A stretch of DNA of 8,089 nucleotides, from NCBI GenBank assembly GCA_023512665.1, contig JAILZC010000031.1, forward strand, positions 1-8,089, written 5' to 3'. Source of the DNA: Candidatus Bipolaricaulota bacterium (lineage in GTDB: Bacteria > Bipolaricaulota > Bipolaricaulia > RBG-16-55-9 > DRXL01). The notes beneath the pieces were generated by a model that did not search any database, had not been told where the DNA came from, and saw only the letters and a list, made by a program, of their open reading frames with translations. Made by a program: the position numbers and the translations under genes. Positions 1 through 7,237 of this stretch are shown one piece after another (the stretch's first letter is position 1; each line of letters begins with the position of its first letter).

Positions 1-1449
1 CCAGCTCCCCATTGGCAACGAAAAGTCGAGAGTCTTGACGGTGCGCAGCCAGATGTCGAAGAACCAGTCCAGCTCTTGAGCAGATATCTCTTCTGTGACG
101 GCGATGAAATCTTGTGTTGTGGCGTTCTTGTACGTAAAGCGCGCGTAGTACTCTCTCAAAACTTGGTCGAATTTTTGAGGGCCCACCACCCAGCGGAGCA
201 TCCATAGGACCCCTGAGCCCTTAGTGTAGACGGCCTGGACGTAGCTGCGCAGCGACGGGAACTGATCAGCGCGGGTCAGCACAGCGATCCCTGGCTCACG
301 GAAGTTATACGAACTGCGCGATGAGAGAGGAGCCCGGCGACGCTCAATATCGTAGAGCTCTTCAGAAAAAGTCGCAAAGGCTTCATCGAGCCAGGCCTCG
401 TCCATCTCGTCGTTGCCCACGGCCGCATACCACCATTGGTGAGCAAGCTCGTGCACGATCTCCACGACAGATCCCCCGGCGATCATCACGATCCCCGGAT
501 ACTCCATCCCGCCGCCTACGGTCACTTGAGCGACGGTGACCACGGGGTACGCATACGGCCCGAAGCGCTCGCTGAAGAAATTCATCGCATCTTTTGAGAG
601 AGAAGTCATGTTGAACCCCAGCGAGAGCACGCGCAAGCGCGCACTGTTGGAGAGCTCAGTCTCCTCGACGCGATAAAACGGCCCGGCGACCCAGGCAAAG
701 TCCCGCACGCGCTCAGCTCTGATTGTGACTGTCTTTTGAGCGCCTTGCACAGTCTCGCTGAGGGTGACCCCTGTGCAGCCGACGACGAAGTTCGCCGGGA
801 CCGTGAGGGTAACGTTATAGTTAGCGAAGTCGCCATAAAACTCCCCAAGAAAGCTGTATTTGTCGAGGTTCCAGCCCTCGTCGGTGTCGTAGACGACGAC
901 TTTGGGGTACCATAATGTCACCGTGTACGTACTGTTGCGGTGGCCGCTGCGCACGGCGAGCGTACCCGCCCACAGCGCCTGAGGAGAAGCTTCGAGCAAG
1001 TCGTTGAGAAACTCGATCTGCAGCACTAGAGTTTCGCTGTCGGCCAGGGGCTTTGGCAGCGCGACGCGCATGAGCGTGTCGTCTACGGTGAACGAGAGTG
1101 CTTGTCCATTGGCCGTGATGCTCTTGATCTCCATGAACGCGTCGTCGTCGGGGGACGCGTAGATCAGCGTTGGGAAGGTGCCGGCGCGCTGGAGCTCTTG
1201 CTGATATTTAGTATTGGCACCGCGCTTGAACGCATTGGGGACTACATGAAAGTAGAGCTCTTGTAAAGCTGTGCCGGTGCGGTTGGTGAAGCGCACGGTC
1301 TCCGTGCCCATAATGATATTTTTAGCTGTATCGAGTTGGGCCGAGATCGTGTACTCGATCTCGTTGGGCAGCGCCCACAGAGCGAAAGACCATAAGATCA
1401 GAGCGAGCAACCACAGTCCGACTCCGACCGCGAGATTTCGCGTGCGCAT
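1..1449 (-). CDS. Secreted M1-family zinc metallopeptidase, C-terminus cut off by window edge
   Basis: A leftward frame of 483 codons runs open from the ATG at 1449 to base 1. Residues 6-26 are a hydrophobic run ending FALWA, a likely signal peptide or membrane anchor, so the enzyme probably acts outside the cytoplasm. The M1 (gluzincin) active site is complete: GGMEYPG at 313-319 replaces the GAMEN exopeptidase motif. HELAH at 333-337 is followed exactly 18 residues later by Glu356 in WLDEAFA, giving the HExxH-X18-E zinc site. YTKG at 408-411 carries the probable catalytic Tyr. Known M1 enzymes remove N-terminal amino acids from peptides; the substrate here is unknown. The non-canonical GAMEN and the WLDEA motif place it with the VGND...WLDEG bacterial branch, not the PepN type (from memory). 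The start is supported by an AGGAGGT Shine-Dalgarno at 1454-1460 with a 4-nt gap. The missing part is the C-terminal helical domain. Confidence 0.93.
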   Translation of the reverse strand, partial: MRTRNLAVGVGLWLLALILWSFALWALPNEIEYTISAQLDTAKNIIMGTETVRFTNRTGTALQELYFHVVPNAFKRGANTKYQQELQRAGTFPTLIYASPDDDAFMEIKSITANGQALSFTVDDTLMRVALPKPLADSETLVLQIEFLNDLLEASPQALWAGTLAVRSGHRNSTYTVTLWYPKVVVYDTDEGWNLDKYSFLGEFYGDFANYNVTLTVPANFVVGCTGVTLSETVQGAQKTVTIRAERVRDFAWVAGPFYRVEETELSNSARLRVLSLGFNMTSLSKDAMNFFSERFGPYAYPVVTVAQVTVGGGMEYPGIVMIAGGSVVEIVHELAHQWWYAAVGNDEMDEAWLDEAFATFSEELYDIERRRAPLSSRSSYNFREPGIAVLTRADQFPSLRSYVQAVYTKGSGVLWMLRWVVGPQKFDQVLREYYARFTYKNATTQDFIAVTEEISAQELDWFFDIWLRTVKTLDFSLPMGSW

Positions 1450-1453
1450 AGCA

Positions 1454-1460
1454 ACCTCCT
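1454..1460 (-). promoter_or_regulatory. Shine-Dalgarno for the M1 peptidase
   Basis: On the minus strand AGGAGGT lies 4 nt before the ATG at 1449. It is a near-perfect anti-16S match and fixes the start codon. It contrasts with the divergent neighbour starting at 1554, which has no such site. Confidence 0.85.
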
Positions 1461-1464
1461 TGAC

Positions 1465-1508
1465 CCCTCCCCCATCCCCTCCCCGACACGGAGAGGGCGG
1501 GATGAGGG
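1465..1508. repeat. GC-rich imperfect inverted repeat, REP-like
   Basis: Pyrimidine-rich and purine-rich arms face each other across a short GACAC-type loop. CATCCC at 1473-1478 pairs with GGGATG at 1499-1504. Further C/G pairs lie outside (1469-1471 with 1506-1508) and, with mismatches, inside (1481-1482 with 1495-1496). The layout resembles the dispersed CCCTCACCC...GGGTGAGGG palindromes common in bacterial intergenic regions. It would sit in the 5' leader of the M1 peptidase mRNA, so it could also fold there. Whether it recurs in this genome cannot be judged from one window. Confidence 0.5.
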
Positions 1509-1532
1509 CACGATAGCCCTCGGCAACTTTTT

Positions 1533-1542
1533 GTATTATACT
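1533..1542. promoter_or_regulatory. Shared bidirectional -10 element between divergent genes
   Basis: GTATTATAC at 1533-1541 is a 9-bp near-palindrome. Read leftward it gives a perfect TATAAT (1540 to 1535) for the M1 peptidase. Read rightward it gives TATTAT (1534-1539) or TATACT (1537-1542) for the sugar nucleotidylyltransferase gene. No convincing -35 box is visible on either side. The rightward transcript would start about 1546-1549, leaving a leader of only a few bases before the ATG at 1554. The leftward leader would be about 80 nt and contain the inverted repeat. Confidence 0.5.
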
Positions 1543-1553
1543 CAAAGCCGACG

Positions 1554-2819
1554 ATGCACGCCGTGATCTTGGCTGCTGGGGAGTCTTCGAGATTTTGGCC
1601 GCTCGCTGAGGGCGGGCATAAAAGTCTCTTTCGGCTCTTGGGGTGCCCGATCATCGCCCATACGCTCGAAGCTTTGGCGCGCGCCCAGATCACCGAGATC
1701 GTCATCGTGCAATCTCCAGAGAGACCCATCGAAGCGCAGCTGAGGGACGGCGCGAGCTTGGGCGTTCGGCTCTCGTATGTCGTGCAGCCGGAGCCGCGTG
1801 GCATGGGCGACGCTCTTACCAGGGCTGAATCACTGTTGCGTGATTTCTTTGTAGTTGTCAACCCCCAGCATATCGCGATTGATGAGATCTTGCCCAAGCT
1901 CTTGGCTTTCGCTGACGGCGCCGACGCGGTGCTCGTGGGCTGCGACACGGACCGCCCGCACGAGTACGGGATCGTTCACCTAGACGGGGATCGCGCTGTG
2001 GACCTCATCGAAAAGCCCGCGCCGGGGACCGAGCCCAGCCGCACGCGCCTCGTCGGGGTTTATCTTTTGACAAAGAAATTCTTCGAGTGCTATCGCCGCG
2101 TGGGCGAGCATCCGTATAACTTTGAGGACGCTCTCAAAATGCTGATGCACGAAGGCACGGTGCGTATAGTCAAAATCTCTGAAGAGCCGCCAACGCTCAA
2201 ATATCCCTGGGATCTCTTTCGCTTGACCCAGCTTCTGATGGACAGAAATATTACGGAACAGAAGATCGCTCCCAGCGCGCAGATCCATCACAGCGCTATT
2301 ATCGAAGGGCCGGTCTGGATCGGGGAAAACGTCAAGGTCTTCGAGCACGCTGTCATCAAGGGGCCGTGCTATATCGGGGAGAGCTGCGTGATCGGCACAG
2401 GATCGCTTGTGCGGGAATATTCTAATCTCGAAGCCCACACGGTGATCGGCGCGCACGCGGAAATAGCCCGCTCGATCTTTCAAAGAGATTGCTCGACGCA
2501 TTCAGGGTACTTTGGCGACTCGATCTTCGACGAGGCCGTCAAGGTCGGCGCGGGCACGGTGACGGCCAACGTCAGAAACGATCGTGGGGTCATTCGCCCG
2601 TGGGTGAAGGGGGCTCGCGTCGAGACCGGGCTCAACAAATTAGGAGCTATCGTGGGGCGCCAGACCCACATCGGGATCTGCGCCATGCTCATGCCCGGCG
2701 TCTTGATCGGGCCGCGCTGCGAGATCGGCCCGGGGAGCTTAGTCCGAAAGAATCTCGACGCGGACACGCGCTATTACGCCCACCCGCACGAGATGATTCT
2801 CAAGAGAAAGCCCTCCTAA
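1554..2819 (+). CDS. Bifunctional sugar-1-phosphate nucleotidylyltransferase / acyltransferase, GlmU or ST0452-like
   Basis: This 421-residue protein has two domains. Residues 1-225 are a GT-A nucleotidylyltransferase fold, opening with LAAGESSRFWPL (6-17), with EKPAPG at 153-158 and YPWDLF at 217-222. Residues 236-410 are a left-handed beta-helix of hexapeptide repeats. HSGYFGD (316-322) followed by VGAGTVTAN (331-339) matches the GlmU acetyltransferase active-site region, with His316 as the likely catalytic base. Family members make UDP-sugars, typically UDP-GlcNAc, for envelope polymers in the cytoplasm. The length and architecture are closer to archaeal ST0452-type enzymes (about 400 residues) than to classical GlmU (about 455). 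The usual metal-binding Asp of the NGD-type loop is replaced: the sequence reads VVNPQHI at 101-107. The first loop has S for the second Gly of GxGxR. The start has no Shine-Dalgarno, consistent with a nearly leaderless mRNA. The stop overlaps that of the convergent antiporter. The exact sugar is undetermined. Confidence 0.85.
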   Translation: MHAVILAAGESSRFWPLAEGGHKSLFRLLGCPIIAHTLEALARAQITEIVIVQSPERPIEAQLRDGASLGVRLSYVVQPEPRGMGDALTRAESLLRDFFVVVNPQHIAIDEILPKLLAFADGADAVLVGCDTDRPHEYGIVHLDGDRAVDLIEKPAPGTEPSRTRLVGVYLLTKKFFECYRRVGEHPYNFEDALKMLMHEGTVRIVKISEEPPTLKYPWDLFRLTQLLMDRNITEQKIAPSAQIHHSAIIEGPVWIGENVKVFEHAVIKGPCYIGESCVIGTGSLVREYSNLEAHTVIGAHAEIARSIFQRDCSTHSGYFGDSIFDEAVKVGAGTVTANVRNDRGVIRPWVKGARVETGLNKLGAIVGRQTHIGICAMLMPGVLIGPRCEIGPGSLVRKNLDADTRYYAHPHEMILKRKPS

Positions 2820-3964
2820 CTCACACGCTTGAGAAGAGGGCGCAAGATGATCGGCGTGGCGATGGTCGTGAGCAGGACGATCATCACTAAGATCGCATAG
2901 AGTTCTGGCGTGAGTATCCCATTGACCAATCCAAAGAGCGCAAAGATCAAGCCCACCTCCCCACGCGGCATCATGCCCACTCCCACCGCCCATCGAGTCC
3001 CTTGGGGGGCTCCGATCCCGCTCAGGAGCTTTCCCCCGATAGCAATCCCTAGAAATACAAGTGTATTCATGATAACCGACGCTTGCCCAAAGAGCATGGG
3101 ATTGAGCAAGGCTCCAGCCTTGACAAAGTAGAAGGGTACGAATAAGTCTACCAGCGTTTCGACTTGGCGGGTGATCCGACGCTCTTGGGGAATATACTCA
3201 AGCATCAAGCCGGCGGCAAACGCCCCGACGACCACGGCAAGCCCAAAGCTTTCTGCAAGCACGGCTAGCGATAAACAGAAGACGAGCGCAGCCACGATGA
3301 GCATGCCGCGCATCTCTAGACGCTCTATGATCCCAAAGAGCCGCGGAGCCCAGCGCACACCGAGCACGAGACTTCCCCCGAGCACTATGAGAGAGAGCAA
3401 GCACTCCAGCAGAAATCTTCCCCATTCGAACGGACGCGCAGCCAGCCACGCGTGAAATCCCGCGAGCATCCACAACGCTATCAAATCATCGAGCAGTGCC
3501 GCGCCGAGAATAATCGAGCCCGCGATCGTATGGAGCATCCGGGCTTCCCAGAGCAGCCAGCCGCTCTTGGCTAGGCTGGTGGCTGTCAGGGTTGCGCCCA
3601 GGAAGAGAGCGACTCCCCAAGGCAGCCCCATCGCGAGAGCGTAGATCGCCCCTAGCCCCAAGGGCACGAGCATCCCGAAGAAGGCGACGCGCATCGCGGG
3701 CCGGCGTGCTTCAAAGAGCTTGTGCAAATCCGCGATCAGCCCCAGATAAAACGCGAGCACGATGATCCCGATCTCGGCCAGGAACGCCAATATGGGGTCT
3801 TTGGGGTCAATCCATCCCAGCAGATAGGGACCTAAGAACATACCGAGGAGCAGCTCCCCGACCACCGCTCCCTGGCCGACACGCTCCAGCAGCACAGCTA
3901 GGAGCTTAGCGCCGCTCAGGATGACGATAACCTTGAAGGCGATCTCCGCGAAGGGCGTCTCCAT
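2816..3964 (-). CDS. CPA2-family monovalent cation/proton antiporter (NapA/KefB-like membrane domain)
   Basis: This 382-residue, very hydrophobic protein has about 11-13 predicted transmembrane segments by eye and only short hydrophilic loops. GATLTATS at 123-130 and GAALLDD at 154-160 are the paired TM4/TM5 signatures; Asp159-Asp160 are the ion/proton-binding carboxylates of electrogenic antiporters. VVGAFAAGLML (246-255) and GVGMMPRGEVGLIFA (328-342) are further family motifs. GK at 311-312 may be the conserved TM10 lysine. The protein exchanges Na+ or K+ for H+ across the inner membrane, for pH and salt homeostasis. No RCK/TrkA_N regulatory domain follows the membrane part, unlike KefB/KefC. 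The ATG at 3964 is chosen because all upstream in-frame codons are antisense to tRNA genes and homology starts here. No Shine-Dalgarno is present. In the common GLE(x)D motif the Glu is replaced by Ile (GLIAD, 75-79). Confidence 0.9.
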   Translation of the reverse strand: METPFAEIAFKVIVILSGAKLLAVLLERVGQGAVVGELLLGMFLGPYLLGWIDPKDPILAFLAEIGIIVLAFYLGLIADLHKLFEARRPAMRVAFFGMLVPLGLGAIYALAMGLPWGVALFLGATLTATSLAKSGWLLWEARMLHTIAGSIILGAALLDDLIALWMLAGFHAWLAARPFEWGRFLLECLLSLIVLGGSLVLGVRWAPRLFGIIERLEMRGMLIVAALVFCLSLAVLAESFGLAVVVGAFAAGLMLEYIPQERRITRQVETLVDLFVPFYFVKAGALLNPMLFGQASVIMNTLVFLGIAIGGKLLSGIGAPQGTRWAVGVGMMPRGEVGLIFALFGLVNGILTPELYAILVMIVLLTTIATPIILRPLLKRVS

Positions 3965-3971
3965 AGGGCTT

Positions 3972-3977
3972 ATAGTA
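3972..3977 (-). promoter_or_regulatory. Candidate -10 of the antiporter gene, implying a leaderless transcript
   Basis: Minus-strand TACTAT lies 7 bp upstream of the ATG at 3964. A start 6-8 bp downstream of the box would fall at or next to the A of the ATG. No -35 box is evident, so the call is weak. Confidence 0.35.
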
Positions 3978-3995
3978 CCATACGAGAGAACCAGC

Positions 3996-4024
3996 TTGCT
4001 AGTGGGGCGAGGAATCGCTAGAAT
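3996..4024 (+). promoter_or_regulatory. Sigma-70 type promoter for tRNA-Thr(UGU)
   Basis: TTGCTA (3996-4001) and TAGAAT (4019-4024) are separated by 17 bp. The predicted start is near 4031, three bases before the mature tRNA 5' end at 4034. Confidence 0.7.
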
Positions 4025-4033
4025 AGGGCGAGC

Positions 4034-4106
4034 GCCGACGTAGCTCAATCGGCAGAGCAACCGCTTTGTAAGCGGTGGGTTGCCGGTTCGACTCCGGCCG
4101 TCGGCT
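4034..4106 (+). tRNA. tRNA-Thr (anticodon UGU)
   Basis: The cloverleaf is complete. The acceptor GCCGACG pairs with CGTCGGC (4099-4105). The D-stem is GCTC/GAGC. The anticodon stem ACCGC/GCGGT encloses loop TTTGTAA with anticodon TGT at 4067-4069. The T-stem GCCGG/CCGGC encloses TTCGACT. The discriminator is T4106 and the next bases are CCC, so the CCA end is not encoded and must be added enzymatically. It reads ACA and, by wobble, other Thr codons. It is the first of three clustered tRNA genes upstream of tuf. Confidence 0.95.
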
Positions 4107-4121
4107 CCCGGCAGCCCAATC

Positions 4122-4150
4122 TGGAAATCCTTGTCTTTGTAGGGTAGAAT
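4122..4150 (+). promoter_or_regulatory. Candidate promoter for tRNA-Tyr
   Basis: TGGAAA (4122-4127, 4 of 6 matches to TTGACA) and TAGAAT (4145-4150) are spaced 17 bp apart. The tRNA begins 12 bp after the -10 box. The same TAGAAT hexamer is used upstream of the preceding tRNA. Confidence 0.55.
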
Positions 4151-4161
4151 ATTTTTGTCAT

Positions 4162-4246
4162 GCCGGGGTTCCGGAGCGGCCAAACGGGACGGACTGTAAA
4201 TCCGTTGGCCTGTGCGCCTACGGGGGTTCAAATCCCTCCCCCGGCA
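4162..4246 (+). tRNA. tRNA-Tyr (anticodon GUA)
   Basis: This is a class II tRNA of 85 nt with a long variable arm (about 4206-4221). The acceptor GCCGGGG (4162-4168) pairs with CCCCGGC (4239-4245). The anticodon stem ACGGA/TCCGT encloses loop CTGTAAA with anticodon GTA at 4196-4198. The T-arm is GGGGG-TTCAAAT-CCCTC with one G-U pair. The discriminator is A4246, followed by CTG, so CCA is not encoded. It sits between the two Thr tRNAs. Confidence 0.95.
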
Positions 4247-4250
4247 CTGT

Positions 4251-4279
4251 TTGCGTCGGGCGGCGCTTTCCTCTATAAT
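4251..4279 (+). promoter_or_regulatory. Strong sigma-70 type promoter for tRNA-Thr(GGU)-tuf operon
   Basis: TTGCGT (4251-4256), a 17-bp spacer and a perfect TATAAT (4274-4279) precede the tRNA by 17 bp. No comparable promoter was seen further downstream, so it is the likely driver of the tRNA-Thr, tuf, rpmG, tRNA-Trp, secE, nusG and rplK transcript. Confidence 0.75.
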
Positions 4280-4296
4280 AGCGTATTCACACGCCG

Positions 4297-4372
4297 GCCC
4301 GCGTAGCTCAGTCGGCAGAGCGTTACCTTGGTAAGGTAAAGGTCACCGGTTCGATTCCGGTCGCGGGCTCCA
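4297..4372 (+). tRNA. tRNA-Thr (anticodon GGU), CCA encoded
   Basis: The acceptor GCCCGCG (4297-4303) pairs with CGCGGGC (4362-4368). The D-stem is GCTC/GAGC. The anticodon stem TTACC/GGTAA encloses TTGGTAA with anticodon GGT at 4330-4332. The T-stem ACCGG/CCGGT encloses TTCGATT. Discriminator T4369 is followed by an encoded CCA (4370-4372), the only one of the four tRNAs here with it. The gene lies 80 nt upstream of tuf, as thrT lies upstream of tufB in E. coli, so processing probably releases the tRNA from the tuf messenger. Confidence 0.95.
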
Positions 4373-4382
4373 GAGATGTGCA

Positions 4383-4432
4383 GAAGTGCTGTGCTGCAGC
4401 CGACAGCAGCACTTCGGCACGCCAGCACAGCA
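4383..4432 (+). promoter_or_regulatory. Two mutually exclusive hairpins in the tuf leader
   Basis: Hairpin A pairs GAAGTGCTG (4383-4391) with CAGCACTTC (4407-4415), nine perfect pairs. After a 2-nt bulge CTG (4394-4396) pairs with CAG (4404-4406), leaving a 7-nt loop. Hairpin B pairs TGCTGTGCTG (4387-4396) with CAGCACAGCA (4423-4432), ten perfect pairs, ending 8 nt before the Shine-Dalgarno. Both need 4387-4391, so only one can form at a time. Neither is followed by a T-run, so neither is an intrinsic terminator. A role in RNA processing or translational control is a guess. Confidence 0.5.
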
Positions 4433-4440
4433 ATGCGTAC

Positions 4441-4448
4441 AGAGGAGG
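4441..4448 (+). promoter_or_regulatory. Shine-Dalgarno of tuf
   Basis: AGAGGAGG lies 4 nt before the ATG at 4453. It decides the start over the in-frame ATG at 4378, which falls at the end of the tRNA/leader. Confidence 0.85.
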
Positions 4449-4452
4449 ATGT

Positions 4453-5661
<1,209 letters not shown>

Positions 5662-5677
5662 GGGAGAGTAGACACTT

Positions 5678-5827
5678 ATGCCGCAGGAGCACGTGACGCT
5701 GGCCTGCACGGTCTGTCGGCATCGCACCTATCACACGACGAAGAACCCCAAGAACGTGCGGAACAAATTAGAGCTGAAGAAGTACTGCAAGTGGTGCCGC
5801 AAGCACACGCCGCACAAAGAAGTGTAG
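5678..5827 (+). CDS. rpmG: 50S ribosomal protein L33
   Basis: This 49-residue basic protein is the zinc-ribbon form of L33, with Cys10-x2-Cys13 and Cys37-x2-Cys40 as metal ligands. The core [18 protein letters not shown] is the L33 signature. Lengths of 49-55 are usual. It is a small structural protein of the large subunit near the E site. A GGGAGAG Shine-Dalgarno (5662-5668) precedes the ATG, immediately after the tuf stop. tRNA-Trp begins 9 nt after its stop. The position between tuf and secE is a widespread bacterial order. Keeping all four Cys marks it as the zinc-dependent paralogue type. The gene falls below the size many ORF callers report. Confidence 0.95.
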   Translation: MPQEHVTLACTVCRHRTYHTTKNPKNVRNKLELKKYCKWCRKHTPHKEV

Positions 5828-5836
5828 GAAACTTAC

Positions 5837-5909
5837 AGGCCCGTAGCTCAACTGGCAGAGCAGCCGACTCCAAATCGGCAGGTTGGGGGTTCAAATCCTC
5901 CCGGGCCTG
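5837..5909 (+). tRNA. tRNA-Trp (anticodon CCA)
   Basis: The acceptor AGGCCCG (5837-5843) pairs with CGGGCCT (5902-5908). The D-stem is GCTC/GAGC. The anticodon stem GCCGA/TCGGC encloses loop CTCCAAA with anticodon CCA at 5870-5872. The T-arm is GGGGG-TTCAAAT-CCTCC with one G-U pair. The discriminator is G5909 and CCA is not encoded. It is embedded between rpmG and secE, as in many bacteria, and has no promoter of its own in the 9-nt gap, so it is cut out of the operon transcript. Confidence 0.95.
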
Positions 5910-5950
5910 CACGGGTTGTGTCGAGTGACTGAGAGGGTATAGGAGAGACC

Positions 5951-6139
5951 ATGCGCGAGAAGGTCCTGAATTTCTTTCGAGAGGTCCGTGGGGATTTCCA
6001 GCGGATCAGCTGGCCCAGCCGTGTTGAGATCATCGGCCTGACAACGCTGGTGATCATCATTGTTATCTTGCTGTCCATCTATGTTGGGGCTTTGGATTTC
6101 ATCTTTCGGATAATTACAGAAAGCTTGTTGCGGCGGTAG
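5951..6139 (+). CDS. secE: Preprotein translocase subunit SecE
   Basis: This 62-residue, single-span protein is the short SecE found in most bacteria other than the enterobacterial three-span type. An amphipathic N-terminal helix with FFREVRGDFQRISWPSR (8-24) carries the conserved WPSR signature. One transmembrane segment covers about 27-49. It clamps SecY in the inner-membrane SecYEG channel. An AGGAGAG Shine-Dalgarno (5941-5947) sits 3-5 nt before the ATG. It lies 41 nt after tRNA-Trp and 4 nt before nusG, the universal secE-nusG pairing, and is part of the same transcript. Confidence 0.95.
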   Translation: MREKVLNFFREVRGDFQRISWPSRVEIIGLTTLVIIIVILLSIYVGALDFIFRIITESLLRR

Positions 6140-6143
6140 TCCT

Positions 6144-7223
6144 ATGAAACGGTGGTATGCGATTCAGACCTATGCCGGCAGTGAGCTAAAGGTCGCAGAG
6201 CTCTTAGAGGAGCGCGTGCGCCAGTTAGGGCTCGAGCGCAAGGTCACGGCATGGAAGATGAACGGGAGCGAGGTGCGGTTCTTGGCCCCGGTCGAGGAGG
6301 TCATCACGTCCAAGGCCCGGCGGGGTCGCACCGGAGAGTATCGCGTCCCTTATGAGTACGAGCTGAAGATCGAGCCGAATAAGCGCATCCAGAAGGGCGA
6401 TCTGATCGCAATCAAGCCCGCCAAACACATGGGCTTCGATGCCAAGGTGAAACGGATCGAGACGCTCCAGCGGGTCATCGTGGAGATGAGCAACCGCAAC
6501 GAAGAGGAGTTTCTGATCCCCCTAGAGAAGCGCATTCGCCGGGATATTCGCACGGGCGAGAAGATTCCGCCCAGCGTGCCCCTCACGACCGACTCTGACC
6601 CCAATTTCCGCACCCCGGCAGTCAAGACGACCGTGGTGCAGCGCGATCGCATCAAGCGGGTGCAGGTAGAAAAGCTCGACACCGGCGAGACTGTCACCCT
6701 GCTCATCCCGGAGAAATATCTCGTCCGGCTGAAGGAGGGGGTCACGCTCAAGAAGGGCGACTTGATCGAAAAAGAAGATAAGATCGAGTCGCGAGCCTCA
6801 GGCTTGGTCAAGATTAAAGAGTATAAAGACAAGCGGGTGGTCACCGTACAATATATCGAGAAGCGCCGGCTCTTTCCGGGGTATATCTTTGCCCATCTGG
6901 AGATGGGGCAAGACGTCTTGCAGCTTCCCGAGGGGATCAAGTGTCGCTTTGTGGGGAATCCCCCGTTGCCGTTGAGCGAAGAGGATATGAAAGTAGTCAA
7001 GCGCAAGGCAGGTCTGCTGGAGGCACCCAAGGCCGTCGGCCCCAAGATCGAGGTGGAGTTTGAGGTCGGCGAGGTCGTGGAGATCATCGAGGGGCCGTTC
7101 GCGGACTTCACCGGGGCGATCGTCGAGCTCGATAAGGAGCGCGAGATCGCGACGATCACTGTCAAGATATTTGGGCGCGAGACACGAGTGGATCTGCCGT
7201 TCGAGAGCATTCAGAAGATCTAG
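6144..7223 (+). CDS. nusG: Transcription factor NusG with large insertion in the NGN domain
   Basis: At 359 residues this is twice the usual NusG length (about 180). Residues 1-60 start the NGN domain ([13 protein letters not shown]). The second half of NGN resumes at about 237 with [13 protein letters not shown] (241-253). The KOW domain spans about 305-357, with [16 protein letters not shown] (309-324) and [12 protein letters not shown] (342-353). Between them lies an insertion of about 175 residues, the layout known from Thermotoga maritima NusG, whose extra domain II sits at the same place. The insertion is charged and appears internally duplicated: QKGDLIAIK (83-91) and KKGDLIEKE (203-211). 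NusG binds the RNA polymerase clamp and couples it to the ribosome or Rho. The start follows the secE stop by 4 nt without a good Shine-Dalgarno, suggesting translational coupling. Its stop merges with the rplK Shine-Dalgarno. Confidence 0.96.
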   Translation: MKRWYAIQTYAGSELKVAELLEERVRQLGLERKVTAWKMNGSEVRFLAPVEEVITSKARRGRTGEYRVPYEYELKIEPNKRIQKGDLIAIKPAKHMGFDAKVKRIETLQRVIVEMSNRNEEEFLIPLEKRIRRDIRTGEKIPPSVPLTTDSDPNFRTPAVKTTVVQRDRIKRVQVEKLDTGETVTLLIPEKYLVRLKEGVTLKKGDLIEKEDKIESRASGLVKIKEYKDKRVVTVQYIEKRRLFPGYIFAHLEMGQDVLQLPEGIKCRFVGNPPLPLSEEDMKVVKRKAGLLEAPKAVGPKIEVEFEVGEVVEIIEGPFADFTGAIVELDKEREIATITVKIFGRETRVDLPFESIQKI

Positions 7224-7237
7224 GAGCGTGGAAGAGC

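Noticed and set aside
1465..1508. Transcription terminator between the divergent genes
   Set aside because: Both genes are transcribed away from this region, so none is needed, and the GC-rich repeat has no adjacent T-run on the relevant strand. It is better described as a REP-like repeat.
1322..1948. Minus-strand open frame of 208 codons spanning the divergent intergenic region
   Set aside because: It overlaps the N-terminus of the M1 peptidase in another frame, the inverted repeat and the start of the sugar enzyme. The composition is non-protein-like.
3965..4231. N-terminal extension of the antiporter frame up to an ATG at 4231
   Set aside because: The added 89 residues are antisense to tRNA-Thr and tRNA-Tyr and contain the typical spurious translation of tRNA complement. 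Homology starts at METPFAE, codon 3964.
4383..4415. Intrinsic terminator between tRNA-Thr and tuf
   Set aside because: The hairpin is strong but no T-run follows, and tuf has no other promoter downstream. Reading through is required.
4378..4452. Upstream in-frame start for tuf
   Set aside because: The extension covers the leader hairpins, is Cys/Ser/Ala-rich and unlike EF-Tu. A strong Shine-Dalgarno sits before the ATG at 4453 and the protein from there has the normal N-terminus.
6350..7210. Minus-strand open frame of 286 codons opposite nusG
   Set aside because: It is Ser/Arg-rich low-complexity translation of the antisense strand. nusG covers the region with full domain signatures.
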